Positions 14,997-24,182 of a DNA stretch of 64,000 nt are shown in pieces; the stretch's first letter is position 1, and each line of letters starts with the position of its first letter. Source of the DNA: Actinoplanes sp. TBRC 11911 (GTDB taxonomy: Bacteria > Actinomycetota > Actinomycetes > Mycobacteriales > Micromonosporaceae); assembly GCF_012933445.1 (NCBI RefSeq), contig NZ_JABBNC010000002.1, positions 496,001 through 560,000 on the forward strand, in the 5' to 3' direction. Under the pieces are notes generated by a model. The model searched no databases and had not been told where the DNA came from. It saw nothing but the letters and a program-made list of their open reading frames with translations. The position numbers and the translations under genes were made by a program.

Positions 14997-16715
14997 TCAG
15001 TGATTTGCCCCGGCGGCCGCGGATTCCTCCTGGGCCCGCCGCTCGTCGCCGCTCAGGGTGGACAGCGGCTTCTCCTTGATGAACAGGACGACCAGCACCG
15101 TGATCGCGGCGATCGGCGCGCCCACCAGGAAGAGGTCGGACGTCGCGGTGCCGTAGATGTCCCGCACGACGGCGAGCACCTCCGGCGGCAGCGTGTGGAT
15201 GTCCGGCACCTTGCCCTCGCCGGCGCCCGCGGCCGCAGCCCCGAACTTCTCCGAGAACAGGCTGGCGATGCGGCTCGCGAGGACCGCGCCGAGTGCGCTG
15301 ACGCCGACCGCGCCGCCCATGCTCCGGAAGAACGTCACCGTCGACGTCGCGACTCCCAGCTCCGCGGCGGGGACGTCGTTCTGCGCGGCGAGCACGAGGT
15401 TCTGCATCAGCATGCCGACGCCGACGCCCAGGACCAGCATGAAGATCGACAGCATGAGGACGCTGGTTTTCGCGTCGATCGTGGACAGCAGGAGCATGCC
15501 GCCGAGCATGATGACCGAGCCCGCGACCAGGTACATCTTCCATTTGCCGTACTTCGTGATGAGCTGGCCCGCGACGGTCGAGGAGACCAGCAGACCGAAA
15601 ATCATCGGCAGGCTCATGAGGCCGGCGACCGTCGGGGTCTTACCGAGAGCGACCTGGAAGTACTGCGAAAGGAACACGGTCCCGCCGAACAGCGCGACGC
15701 CGACCAGCATGCTGGCGATGATCGTGAGCGACACCGTGCGGCTGCGGAAGATGCGCAGCGGGATGATCGGCTCGGCCGCCCTGGACTCGACCCACACCGC
15801 GAGCGCCAGCAGGATGACGCCGCCGGCCACGAAGGCGAAGCTGTCCGCCGAAGCCCAGGCGAAGTGCTGTCCGGCCAGCGTCGACCAGATCAGCAGGGTG
15901 CAGACGCCGCCGATGATCAGCAAGGCACCCAGCCAGTCGATCTTCACGGCGCGCTTGGCCGACGGCGGCAGATGCAGGGTCTTCTGCAGCAGAGCGATCG
16001 CGGCGAGCGAGAACGGCACCCCGATGAAGAAGCACCAGCGCCAGCCGAGCCAGCTGGTGTCCACGAGGACGCCGCCGATCAGCGGCCCGGCGATGGTGGC
16101 GACGCCGAAGACGGCACCGAACAGGCCGGAGTAGCGGCCCAGCTCACGAGGCGGGATCATCGCCGCCATCACGATCAGCGCGAGTGCGCTCATGCCGCCC
16201 GCGCCGACGCCCTGCGCGACCCGGCTGACGATCAGTACGCCCACATTCGGGGTGAAGCCGGCGATCAGCGAGCCGACGACGAACAGGCTCAGCGACAGCT
16301 GGATCAGCAGCTTCTTGCTGTAGAGGTCGGCGAGCTTGCCCCAGAGCGGCACGGTGGCCGTCATCGAAAGCAGCTCGGTCGTGACGATCCAGGTGTAGAT
16401 GGACTGGCTGCCGCCGAGCTGGGCGATGATCGTGGGCAGCGCGTTGGAGACGATGGTCGAGGCGAGGATGGCCACGAACATGCCGAGCATGAGGCCCGAC
16501 AACGCCTGAACGATCTCCCGGCGGGACATCCGCCCGGAATCCTCGGTGCCGGCGAGCTCGGTGCCGGCTAACTCGGTGCCGGCTAACGCCGCGTTGACCG
16601 CCTCGCTGGGGATCGGTTCGCCGGCGATGGCAACGGCGTCCTCCGCGACCGTCGCTTCCACCTCGTCGAGGGCACCCTGCTCCGGCTGGTCCGGCGGGTG
16701 ACTGGTGACTGTCAT
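14997..16715 (-). CDS. MFS drug efflux transporter, DHA2 (EmrB/QacA-like)
   Basis: 572 residues from the ATG overlapping the tetR stop (ATGA). A ~70-residue hydrophilic N-terminus contains three AGTEL-type repeats; then fourteen TM helices follow, starting VQALSGLMLGMFVAILAS. Signatures are the loop 2-3 motif (GKLADLYSKKLL), the helix-5 antiporter motif (GPLIGGVLVDTSWLGWRW) and VALFGGTVFLSQYFQ. Proton-driven export of cationic or hydrophobic drugs is expected. The regulator encoded just upstream is probably its repressor. Confidence 0.94.
   Translation of the reverse strand: MTVTSHPPDQPEQGALDEVEATVAEDAVAIAGEPIPSEAVNAALAGTELAGTELAGTEDSGRMSRREIVQALSGLMLGMFVAILASTIVSNALPTIIAQLGGSQSIYTWIVTTELLSMTATVPLWGKLADLYSKKLLIQLSLSLFVVGSLIAGFTPNVGVLIVSRVAQGVGAGGMSALALIVMAAMIPPRELGRYSGLFGAVFGVATIAGPLIGGVLVDTSWLGWRWCFFIGVPFSLAAIALLQKTLHLPPSAKRAVKIDWLGALLIIGGVCTLLIWSTLAGQHFAWASADSFAFVAGGVILLALAVWVESRAAEPIIPLRIFRSRTVSLTIIASMLVGVALFGGTVFLSQYFQVALGKTPTVAGLMSLPMIFGLLVSSTVAGQLITKYGKWKMYLVAGSVIMLGGMLLLSTIDAKTSVLMLSIFMLVLGVGVGMLMQNLVLAAQNDVPAAELGVATSTVTFFRSMGGAVGVSALGAVLASRIASLFSEKFGAAAAGAGEGKVPDIHTLPPEVLAVVRDIYGTATSDLFLVGAPIAAITVLVVLFIKEKPLSTLSGDERRAQEESAAAGANH
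16542..16586 (-). repeat. Three 15-bp tandem repeats inside the MFS gene
   Basis: CTCGGTGCCGGCNAN-type units at 16542-16556, 16557-16571 and 16572-16586; units 2 and 3 are identical and unit 1 differs at two bases. They encode repeated AGTEL in the cytoplasmic N-terminal tail, so unit gain or loss would keep the frame. Confidence 0.85.
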
Positions 16716-17353
16716 CTGGGGGCTTTCTGGTGAGAGGGGGTGGGTTCGGCGAGGCCGGTGGCGAGGATGCCGAAGGCTTCGCGCACGAAGTCGGACAGGG
16801 GGCTGTGTCCCTCGGTGCCGGCCCAGCGCATCATCGCCGTGCGGATCGCGGCACCGGTCAGCGTGGCGGCGAGCTGGGGAAAGAGGTCGTCTCGTGACAG
16901 CCCCGTGCGGGCCGCGATCGCCGTGATCAAGTCCTCTTCGGCTTGTGTGCCGTGGGCGACGAGGGCGGGGAGAAGTTGCGCGTTGTTCTTGAGCACGCGC
17001 ATCCGAAGGAGCCACAGATCGCGCTCGGCCTGGATCTCCTCGATCGACGGTGTGAGTGCCTCGAGCAGCGCGGCCACCAGCGGCCGGTCGCCGGGCAGTG
17101 CGAGGAGCCGGTCGCGCAGGGACGCGGCGTCGTGGACCGGGTCGCCGATGAGGGCGTCGTCCTTGGTCGCGAAGTAGTTGAAGAACGTGCGGGGCGAGAC
17201 GTCCGCAGCCTCACTGATCTCGTCGACCGTCACCCGGTCGAGACCGCGCTCGTCCACCAGGCGCAGCGCGGCCATCATCAACGCCGCACGTGTCTGTTGC
17301 TTCTTACGGTCCCGGCGGCCGGTGACCGGTGCTGTGTCAGCGGCCGTCTCCAC
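16712..17353 (-). CDS. TetR-family transcriptional regulator
   Basis: 213 residues. The N-terminal helix-turn-helix reads VTVDEISEAADVSPRTFFNYFATKDD, exactly the TetR pattern, preceded by RAALMMAALRLVDERGLDR. The C-terminal ligand domain is TetR_C-like (LWLLRMRVLKNNAQLLPALV). Its stop codon overlaps the start of the DHA2 transporter, so it very probably represses the efflux operon and is released by a transported compound. Confidence 0.93.
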   Translation of the reverse strand: METAADTAPVTGRRDRKKQQTRAALMMAALRLVDERGLDRVTVDEISEAADVSPRTFFNYFATKDDALIGDPVHDAASLRDRLLALPGDRPLVAALLEALTPSIEEIQAERDLWLLRMRVLKNNAQLLPALVAHGTQAEEDLITAIAARTGLSRDDLFPQLAATLTGAAIRTAMMRWAGTEGHSPLSDFVREAFGILATGLAEPTPSHQKAPR

Positions 17354-17497
17354 GTGGCGCCACGCTACGGCCGATCTTGCAGGACCTGCAAACTTTTATT
17401 GGCTGCAAGTGACGAGGGTTACGTCCGTGATCGACACCACCGCGGCCGGATCGCGATGTGTCATCGTGAGGCTTGCGATTTGGGGGAGGGGCCCAGC

Positions 17498-17971
17498 TTG
17501 CGCCGTTCGTTTGTGGCACTGCTGTTATTCGTCTACGGCATGGCCGTCGTCGCCGTGACGATCTTTCCGATTCATCCCCATCCATCGTCCTACTGGGCCG
17601 ATTCGCCATGGTGGACGATGATCCACTACATCCCGCTGGTGGTGGACGCGCCCAGCTTCGTCCTGAACATCGTCATGTTCGTTCCCTTCGGACTGCTGAC
17701 GCCGATCCTGTGGCCCCGGCTCGACTCGGTGCGCCGGCTGGCCGCCTACGCCGCGGCGGCCAGCTCGGCCATCGAGCTGACCCAGCTCGTTCTGGGTCTC
17801 ACCGTGGGCAGCCGCCGGACCGTCGACATCAACGACCTGATCGCCAACACCGCCGGCGCGCTGGCCGGTCTGCTCGTGTTGCGGGCCGCCGTGCCGGATC
17901 GGCGGCACCGGGCGTTGATCGCCACGCGGAACGCGGATGCTGCTCTCGGGATCACGCGGGCGGACACGTAA
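17498..17971 (+). CDS. VanZ-family membrane protein
   Basis: 157 residues from a TTG at 17498 with GGGGGAGGGG upstream; an ATG at 17456 in the same frame is the alternative and adds 14 residues. VanZ hallmarks are the first TM helix ending in TIFPIHP, the NIVMFVPFGLLTPIL motif, the polar helix SSAIELTQLVLGL and the final VDINDLIANTAGALAGLL. VanZ in enterococci raises teicoplanin resistance; in actinobacteria these proteins are of unclear role. It is divergent from tetR. Confidence 0.88.
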   Translation: MRRSFVALLLFVYGMAVVAVTIFPIHPHPSSYWADSPWWTMIHYIPLVVDAPSFVLNIVMFVPFGLLTPILWPRLDSVRRLAAYAAAASSAIELTQLVLGLTVGSRRTVDINDLIANTAGALAGLLVLRAAVPDRRHRALIATRNADAALGITRADT

Positions 17972-17981
17972 ATGGCCTTGA

Positions 17982-18362
17982 TCATTCCTCGGATTCACGC
18001 TGTGTAATTTTGATCAGCAGGCCGTCGGGCGTACGGACCTGTAGCTGCTCGCCGAAGGTCTGGTCGGTGGTCACCTCGGCGGCCCGGAAACCGGCCTGGT
18101 GCAGTCGGCGTTCCAGTTCATCCAGAGCCATCGCGGCGCTGAACGTCAGCTCCACCGCGCCCTCGTCGCGGCAGGCGTCCGGGGCGTGGGCGATCAGGCC
18201 GATCTGTACAGCCCCCAGCTGCATCAGCACCCAATCGGTATCCGGGCCGCCGTGGATGATCTCGGCGCCGAGCCGCTGATAGAACGCGATCGCCGTGGCC
18301 ATGTCGGCGACGTGCACCATCGGCCGCAGGTGCAGTCCCGGATCGGAACCAGTTGTCGTCAT
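17982..18362 (-). CDS. VOC (glyoxalase/bleomycin-resistance) family protein
   Basis: 126 residues from the ATG with GGAGGC eight bases upstream; an earlier ATG 33 bases away is less likely. Two beta-alpha-beta-beta-beta halves are visible: LRPMVHVADMATAIAFYQRLG...DWVLMQLGAVQIGLIAH and ALDELERRLHQAG...GEQLQVRTPDGLLIKI. The last strand retains the metal-binding-type PDGLLIKI ending but Glu is replaced by Lys, so metal-dependent catalysis is uncertain. It is convergent with the vanZ gene. Confidence 0.85.
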   Translation of the reverse strand: MTTTGSDPGLHLRPMVHVADMATAIAFYQRLGAEIIHGGPDTDWVLMQLGAVQIGLIAHAPDACRDEGAVELTFSAAMALDELERRLHQAGFRAAEVTTDQTFGEQLQVRTPDGLLIKITQRESEE

Positions 18363-18482
18363 GTCGTCGCCTCCAGCCTTGTCCGGGCTGTTCAACGACG
18401 TTTGCGTCGGTAGGTCGTCTGAATCTCCTCTCTGTTGCCGTTCCGGTGCCGAGCCGGCGCTCCCGTCGTCGAGCGGGGCCCG

Positions 18483-18965
18483 TCAGTCGTTGAGCTGGGC
18501 GCGCTCGATCTCGGCCAACGCCGCGGTGAACCACGGCTCGACCGGACGTGTGCCAAGCAGGTCGGCCAGCAGAAGTGCGGTGTGCAAGGCCATCACCTCC
18601 GGCTTCGCCGGCTCGGTCTGGTCTTCGTCGAGGACGCCGAGCGCGCCCGCCAGCAGTTGAAGAACGACATGGGGATCGACCTCGGGCTGCCACTCCGCTG
18701 CCGTGCGGACGCATCTCTGCAGCACCTCGCGCACGGCGTCGCCGTCCAGGCCGTCGGGATGGGCGTCCTCGAGGAGGAGGCGCACCGTGGTGCCTAGGAT
18801 GAGGCCGGTCTGAGCCGGATCGAGCGCGGCGAGATCGCTGACCGCCGCGTCGAGGCCGTCGCGGTCGCGGGCCTGCACCGCACCGACCGCGACGGTCGCC
18901 GCTGCCGCGATCGGCCTTGCCGGAGCCGGTAGCTGTCGCCATTTCTGATGCGGGTCCTGATGCAT
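18483..18965 (-). CDS. Conserved-looking hypothetical protein
   Basis: 160 residues, ATG start. The composition is Ala/Leu-rich and almost all helical (VSDLAALDPAQTGLILGTTVRLLLED, DPHVVLQLLAGALGVLDED, VMALHTALLLADLL). There is no signal peptide, TM segment or catalytic motif. It has good codon bias (third-position GC) compared with the other frames. No function can be assigned. Confidence 0.75.
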   Translation of the reverse strand: MHQDPHQKWRQLPAPARPIAAAATVAVGAVQARDRDGLDAAVSDLAALDPAQTGLILGTTVRLLLEDAHPDGLDGDAVREVLQRCVRTAAEWQPEVDPHVVLQLLAGALGVLDEDQTEPAKPEVMALHTALLLADLLGTRPVEPWFTAALAEIERAQLND

Positions 18966-19080
18966 GCGAGGACCCTAGCCGCGCCGTCCGACAGTTTCGG
19001 AGTTATCCACAGCGGCCGGGTTGTCCACAGGCCGCGAGCTCTCCCGGGAAATTGTCGGTCGGTCCTGGCAGGCTGTCCGC

Positions 19081-20274
19081 ATGACCGACGAACAGCCCCG
19101 ACCTGTGACTCAACGCGAGGCCATCGCCGCCCGCGTCGAGCGCGGTGACATCCCCGGCGCCGTCTCCGTGGTCGCCCGTGGTGAGGACGTGACCGTCGAC
19201 GCCATCGGCATGACGGCGTTCGACGATGGCCTGCCGATGCGGCGCGACACCCCGTTCCGGATCACCTCGATGACCAAGCCGGTCATGGCTGCCGCGACGA
19301 TGCTTCTCGAGGAGGATAACCGGCTCGACCTGGAGGAGCCGGTCGTCACCTTCCTCCCCGAGCTGGCCGGCCAGCGGGTGCTGGTCCGCCCGGACGCGCC
19401 GCTCGACGAGACCGTTCCACTGGATCGCCCGGTCACCGTGGAAGATCTGCTGACGTTCACGTTCGGTTTCGGCTTCGTCCTGTCCGGCGACCGGATCGAC
19501 CCGCCGTTTCCGATCGTCCAGGCCTGGCAAGACCTTGAACTGGCCCTGGCCGAGCCCGATCCGCGCACGCCGCATGAGCCGGACGAGTGGATCCGCCGTT
19601 TCGGGTCTCTGCCGCTGATTCATCAGCCCGGCGAGACATGGATGTACAACTCGGGCACCCTGGTCTTGGGCGTGCTGCTCGCCCGGGCCGCGGGCCGGCC
19701 GCTGGAGCAGTTTCTACGGGACCGTCTGTTCGACCCGCTGGGCATGACCGAGACGGGGTTCTGGCTGCCGCGCGAACGGGCTGCCGCTCTCCCCAAGCGC
19801 TACATGACCGACTTCGCCACCGGCGAGATGGTCGAGCGGCCAGACTCGCCGGCCGACGAGTGGAGCCGCCCGCCGGCCTTCCCGTCCGGGTCGGGCGGCT
19901 TGGTGTCCACCGCCGACGAGTTTCTGGCCTTCGCCAGGATGCTGCTCAACGGCGGCGTGCACGGCGGCACCCGGCTGCTCTCGGAGAAGTCGGTGGCGTC
20001 GATGACGACCAACCACCTCACACCGGCCCAGATCGAGGGCGGCGGCTTCATGCTCGGCGGCAGCGGGTGGGGCTACGGCATGGCGGTGACGGTCACCGCC
20101 GACGAGGTGTCCGCCCCGGGGCGGTACGGATGGTCCGGTGGCTACGGCACGACCTGGTTCAACGATCCGCGGGAGGGGCTGATCGCGATCGTCCTGACGC
20201 AGGTCGCCGACGTGCTGTGGAACGGGGCGCTCACCGAGTTCAACAAAGCGGCGTACGCGACGCCGCAGACCTGA
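19081..20274 (+). CDS. Serine hydrolase of the beta-lactamase / class C PBP family
   Basis: 397 residues, ATG start. The beta-lactamase fold motifs are S63-M-T-K66 in RITSMTKP, the second motif YNSG in TWMYNSGTLVLG, and the third as WSGGYGTTW. No signal peptide is seen, which suggests a cytoplasmic esterase or peptidase (EstB-like) rather than a secreted beta-lactamase. LDDGLPMRRDTPFRI-type text near residue 50-60 is common in the esterase group. The stop is followed by AAGGAGG and the next gene 10 bases later, so the two form an operon. Confidence 0.92.
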   Translation: MTDEQPRPVTQREAIAARVERGDIPGAVSVVARGEDVTVDAIGMTAFDDGLPMRRDTPFRITSMTKPVMAAATMLLEEDNRLDLEEPVVTFLPELAGQRVLVRPDAPLDETVPLDRPVTVEDLLTFTFGFGFVLSGDRIDPPFPIVQAWQDLELALAEPDPRTPHEPDEWIRRFGSLPLIHQPGETWMYNSGTLVLGVLLARAAGRPLEQFLRDRLFDPLGMTETGFWLPRERAAALPKRYMTDFATGEMVERPDSPADEWSRPPAFPSGSGGLVSTADEFLAFARMLLNGGVHGGTRLLSEKSVASMTTNHLTPAQIEGGGFMLGGSGWGYGMAVTVTADEVSAPGRYGWSGGYGTTWFNDPREGLIAIVLTQVADVLWNGALTEFNKAAYATPQT

Positions 20275-20284
20275 AGGAGGGGTG

Positions 20285-20638
20285 ATGACCGATCTCGATG
20301 CGGTTACCGCGTGGGTGACCGGCTACCGCAAGGCCTGGGAGAGCAATGAACGGGACGACATCGCGGCCCTCTTCGCCGAGGACGCGTCGTATTTTCCGGA
20401 ACCGTTCGCGACGCCGTGGGTCGGTCGCGAAAAGATCGTCGAGGAGTGGCTGAAAATAAAGGACGATCCGGGCACCACGACATTTGCGTGGCACCCGGTG
20501 ACCGTCACCCCCGATTTGGCGATCATCGAGGGGACGACGAGGTATCCCGACAAGATCTACAGCAATCTGTGGTTCCTGCAGCTCGACAATTCGGGCCGGG
20601 CGCGGCAATTCACCGAGTGGTGGATGGAGCAGAAATGA
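20285..20638 (+). CDS. NTF2-like (SnoaL-type) small protein
   Basis: 117 residues. The ATG at 20285 was chosen over the GTG three bases earlier because AAGGAGG at 20274-20280 leaves too little spacing for the GTG. The sequence WVTGYRKAWESNERDDIAALFAEDASYFPEPF is the opening helix pair of the NTF2/SnoaL cone fold, followed by GREKIVEEW and strands ending in RQFTEWWMEQ. Such folds serve as small isomerases, dehydratases or binding proteins. It is co-transcribed with the serine hydrolase and convergent with the CocE-like gene. Confidence 0.87.
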   Translation: MTDLDAVTAWVTGYRKAWESNERDDIAALFAEDASYFPEPFATPWVGREKIVEEWLKIKDDPGTTTFAWHPVTVTPDLAIIEGTTRYPDKIYSNLWFLQLDNSGRARQFTEWWMEQK

Positions 20639-20655
20639 ATTGAGGCGATCCGGTC

Positions 20656-22296
20656 TCAATGAGGCGCGGCGACCGGCAGGACGAGCCGCGAGCCGGCGCA
20701 GTGGATGGTGTGGACGCAGGAGCGCAGCGTGCGGCCCTCGGCGGGCGTGCCGGGGGTGCCGAGATTGCGGGCGAAGCGTGGGAAGGCGCCGCCCGAGACC
20801 TGAAGGCGCAGGCGGTGGCCGGCCGGCAGGCGATGGAAGCACGGGTCGAGTGCGAGGGAAAGGCGCTGTGCCTCGCCGGGCTCGATTGACGGATCGAGGC
20901 GGCACAACGCGTCGGCGAAGTTGCGGGAGTGGCCGCGTTCGTCGACGTCGCAGAGGCGTACGAAGACGTCGGCGTGTGGTTGGTCGACGGATATTGACAA
21001 TTCCACAGTGGGTGAGCCGATGACATCGACCGCGGTGGGCAGCGCGTCGGTGGTGAAGGTGACGACGTCGGGGCGGGATTCGAGCGTGCGGTTGTCCTTG
21101 ACGCCAGGGTCGCCGGTCAAGGTGCGGCCACCGACCGCGGGCGTCGGGTCCGCCGGGTTGTAAATGAAGCTGACCGTCCCGTTCGTGGCCGGGACGGAGC
21201 CGAGCGTCAGGGTGCGGTCGGGGTGGAGCTGGAACACCTCGGGCACGGACGGTGGCGGCCAAGCCGCGAGCTCGTGCCATTTGCTTTCGCCGGTGCGGTA
21301 GACCCGAACGGGTGAAGTTCGGGCCGCGGGTCCGTTCGCCATGTGTTGTTCCAGCCACGGGAGGGTCTCGCGCGTGAGGGTCGCCGCGCCGCGCGTGCCG
21401 AGCTGGAAATGGGTCCAGGGGCCCACGGTGAGGGCGACGTCGACACCACGGGCACGAAGCGCCTCGTACTGCTGGAGCGACTGGTCCACGAACAGGTCCT
21501 GCCAGCCGCTGATCAGCAGCACCGGGACGTCGACCCGGGCCAGCGCGGAGCCGGCGCGATAAGGCTGCCACCAGGGGTCCGTGCCGTCCGGGTGGGAGAT
21601 CCACTCGCGGTACCACGGGGCCCGGCCATTGAGGATCAGGTCGGAGCCCTCGGATAACGGAAGTGCCCCCAGCGCGGGGCGTAAGCGCCGTGGCGCGGTG
21701 AGCATGGAGACGACGCGACGCAGGTTTCCGTCCTCCTGGTGGACGATCTGGTCGCTCCAGCCGAGGAAGTCGTTGAGGGTGAACGCACCCGTGCCGAAGA
21801 CGGCCTCACGGAAGTCGTGCGGACCCACGAGAATGACGGCCGTGCGCAGCTCAGGGGGCGGATCCTGGAGGAGCGTCCACTGGGTCCAGCCGAGATAGGA
21901 AGCGCCGAGGGTGGCGAGGCGGCCGTCGAACCACGGCTGCTCTCGTAGCCAGGCGACGGTGTCGGCGCCGTCGTCGGTCTCCTGGGCCATCGCCCGGAAC
22001 GTGCCGCCCGAGCCGAACGTCCCGCGCACGCTCTGGAGCAGCACGTGGTAGCCGCGAGCCGCGTAGAACCGGCCGTTCAGGGCGGATGTCGGAAAGCCGC
22101 GGCCGTACGGCGTGCGGATCAGGATCGTGCCCTTGGGTGCCGCGACGTCGGGTGCGAAGTGGTCGCCGAGGAGGGTCACGCCGTCGCGCATGGGGGTTCG
22201 CGCGGGGAAGACCTGGTAGCCGTTCAGCGCCTTCGTCTGGCGAAGCATGCCGCTCAGGGTGGCGTCCATCAGGCGCTGCCGCATAGAAATCGCCAT
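20656..22296 (-). CDS. CocE/NonD-family hydrolase (S15 peptidase fold)
   Basis: 546 residues. Signature elements: MRDGVTLLGDHFAPD at the start, RTPYGRG, the nucleophile elbow LGASYLGWTQW with S133, a Tyr-Gly oxyanion pair after the first strand, a helical cap (residues ~150-240) and the catalytic Asp/His region with GWQDLFVDQS and GPWTHFQLG. The C-terminal ~220 residues are the jelly-roll X-Pro dipeptidyl-peptidase domain (VVTFTTDALPTAVDVIG...). It is a cytoplasmic acyl hydrolase such as the cocaine esterase group; the substrate is unknown. Divergent from the Ser/Thr kinase. Confidence 0.93.
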   Translation of the reverse strand: MAISMRQRLMDATLSGMLRQTKALNGYQVFPARTPMRDGVTLLGDHFAPDVAAPKGTILIRTPYGRGFPTSALNGRFYAARGYHVLLQSVRGTFGSGGTFRAMAQETDDGADTVAWLREQPWFDGRLATLGASYLGWTQWTLLQDPPPELRTAVILVGPHDFREAVFGTGAFTLNDFLGWSDQIVHQEDGNLRRVVSMLTAPRRLRPALGALPLSEGSDLILNGRAPWYREWISHPDGTDPWWQPYRAGSALARVDVPVLLISGWQDLFVDQSLQQYEALRARGVDVALTVGPWTHFQLGTRGAATLTRETLPWLEQHMANGPAARTSPVRVYRTGESKWHELAAWPPPSVPEVFQLHPDRTLTLGSVPATNGTVSFIYNPADPTPAVGGRTLTGDPGVKDNRTLESRPDVVTFTTDALPTAVDVIGSPTVELSISVDQPHADVFVRLCDVDERGHSRNFADALCRLDPSIEPGEAQRLSLALDPCFHRLPAGHRLRLQVSGGAFPRFARNLGTPGTPAEGRTLRSCVHTIHCAGSRLVLPVAAPH

Positions 22297-22420
22297 GCCA
22301 CTCCTTGATCAATTCCGAGGCCCGACGAAACGATAAGTCGATCAGATGGGAAAAGGAAAGTGAACGCCATTCGGGTGTCACCGGTGTGCGATTTTGCGGT
22401 CGGGCAGGCACACTGCCACG

Positions 22421-24169
22421 GTGGAGGTTCGGCAGGTACTCGGTGGCCGCTACAAATTGCTGAACGAGCTCGGCAGTGGCGGCATGGCGGTGGTGTGGCG
22501 TGCCCGTGACGAGGTGCTCGGACGGCACGTCGCGGTCAAGGTGCTGGCCGCGCGATATGCCGGTGATCCGCAATCACGGGAGCGGATCCGGGATGAGGCG
22601 CGCGCGGCGGCGAATCTGTCGCATCCCAACATCGCGCAGGTGTACGACTACGGCGAGGCGGCCGAGGGCGGCAGTCCGTTGCCGTTCGTCGTCATGGAAC
22701 TGATCGACGGGCTTACCTTGCAGCAGCGGGTCGCGTCCGGGCCGCTGCCGCCACGCAAGGTGTTCCGGATCTGTGGCGAGGTGGCCGCGGCGCTGGCCGT
22801 CGCGCACGCCGAGGACCTGGTTCATCGTGACATCAAGATGGCCAACATCATGGTCACACCGGGCGGTGCGAAGGTGGTGGACTTCGGCATCGCGGCCGCG
22901 GTCGGGCCGGCGCCGGAGGACATGCTCGTCGGGACCCCGGCCTACCTGGCACCGGAGAGGTTGACCGGGGACGCGGTGGTGCCGGCCTCGGACGTGTACG
23001 CGCTGGGTGTGCTGCTGTACCGGCTGCTCGCGGGTGAGGCGCCGTGGAGTGTCGAGACGACGACGCAGATGCTTCAGGCGCACGTGTACGTCAACCCGGC
23101 GCCGCTGCCGGAACTCGCGGGCGTGCCGTCGGCGGTGTCCAAACTGGTCGGTCGCTGCCTGCGCAAGGATCCTGCGGAGCGGCCCACGGCGAGCGAGGTG
23201 TCGTCGACGCTGGCCGATGCTGCCGAGGCTTCCGTGAGTCCTGCCGGCGCATCTCGGGGGACGTCGGGCGGATTCGCTGCGGCCGGCGAGCCGCGTGGGG
23301 CGCAAAACCGCATCGCCACGGATCTCGCGGCCGCCAAGCCGAGCCCGGTCGTGCCGCGGCCGGCGCGCAACACCGCGAACCGCGGTGCTCAGACACTGGT
23401 TCTGCCGCCCGGCGGGGCTGGAGCCGCCGCCAGGCAAGGCGCCGCCAGGCAAGGCGCCGCCAGGCAAGGCGCCGCCGGGAAAGCCGCTGCGGGGCAGGCC
23501 GCTGCTCGTAGTGACGCGCCCGGCGTTCTCCTCCTGCCACCCGGGGTGCTGCGGCCGTCCGGGCGCGGGGCTCGGCGCGTACCGCTGAGCAAGCGGAAGT
23601 CCCTCCTGGCCGGCGGGGGTGTCGTGGCCGTGACCGTCGCCGCGCTGCTGCTCTGGTTTGTTCCGGGCGGCGACGGCGAAAACGAGAAGCGGTCGCCCGC
23701 CGGCGGATCCACCGCGTCGGTCGCGCCGGTGCGTGGTCTCGGCGTTGCGCCTACGGTGAGTGACGGTGCAGCGGCGCCTGCCACGGCCGTGCCCCCGGGG
23801 CGGCCCCCGCACAGCGGCGGTAACCCGGCGGCGTCCGCCGCGCCGGCCGGAACAGCCCGCCCCAGCGCCGGGGCGCCCGCGGGCACGTCCGGGCCGAGTG
23901 ACGCGCCGGAAATCTCGCCCACCGCGTCGCCGACCCCCGGCGCGGGCGGAAAGCGGCTCAGCTCGCCCGGCGGGTCCGTGCTGGCGACCTGCGCGGACGG
24001 CAAGGCCACGCTGACGGACTGGCAGCCGGCCGCCGGCTACGAGGTCGAGAGGGTCGACCCCGGGCCGGCACTGACCGCGCTGATCATTTTCAAAGGGCCG
24101 ACGCAGCGTTACCGGATGCGCGTCTCGTGCGTCGCCGGGGAACCTACGCCGTTCGTGCTACCGCTGTAG
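22421..24169 (+). CDS. Ser/Thr protein kinase, PknB-type, with one TM helix
   Basis: 582 residues from a GTG; a TTG 27 bases earlier is possible. The kinase domain (~1-265) carries the Gly loop GSGGMAVVW, VAVKVL lysine, VHRDIKMANIMV catalytic loop (Met replaces the usual Pro), DFGIAAAVG and YLAPERL. A ~130-residue disordered linker with repeated RQGAA leads to a TM helix around 395-415 (LLAGGGVVAVTVAALLLWF). The outside part is Pro/Ser/Thr-rich and ends in a compact domain (VLATCADGKATLTDWQPAAGYEVERV) instead of PASTA repeats. It likely senses envelope state. Confidence 0.93.
   Translation: MEVRQVLGGRYKLLNELGSGGMAVVWRARDEVLGRHVAVKVLAARYAGDPQSRERIRDEARAAANLSHPNIAQVYDYGEAAEGGSPLPFVVMELIDGLTLQQRVASGPLPPRKVFRICGEVAAALAVAHAEDLVHRDIKMANIMVTPGGAKVVDFGIAAAVGPAPEDMLVGTPAYLAPERLTGDAVVPASDVYALGVLLYRLLAGEAPWSVETTTQMLQAHVYVNPAPLPELAGVPSAVSKLVGRCLRKDPAERPTASEVSSTLADAAEASVSPAGASRGTSGGFAAAGEPRGAQNRIATDLAAAKPSPVVPRPARNTANRGAQTLVLPPGGAGAAARQGAARQGAARQGAAGKAAAGQAAARSDAPGVLLLPPGVLRPSGRGARRVPLSKRKSLLAGGGVVAVTVAALLLWFVPGGDGENEKRSPAGGSTASVAPVRGLGVAPTVSDGAAAPATAVPPGRPPHSGGNPAASAAPAGTARPSAGAPAGTSGPSDAPEISPTASPTPGAGGKRLSSPGGSVLATCADGKATLTDWQPAAGYEVERVDPGPALTALIIFKGPTQRYRMRVSCVAGEPTPFVLPL
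23431..23475 (+). repeat. Three perfect 15-bp tandem repeats in the kinase linker
   Basis: CAGGCAAGGCGCCGC repeats three times without a mismatch (23431-23445, 23446-23460, 23461-23475), encoding RQGAA three times, followed by degenerate copies (GKAAAGQAAA). It lies in the positively charged juxtamembrane linker. Confidence 0.9.
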
Positions 24170-24182
24170 TGGGCAGCGGCCG

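Noticed and set aside
16716-17015. 100-codon upstream extension of the DHA2 transporter
   Set aside because: It lies wholly inside the TetR gene in another frame and has Arg/His/Pro-rich shadow composition; the ATG overlapping the tetR stop is better.
23431-23475. Possible CRISPR-like short repeats
   Set aside because: The units are contiguous with no spacers and lie in-frame inside the kinase gene.
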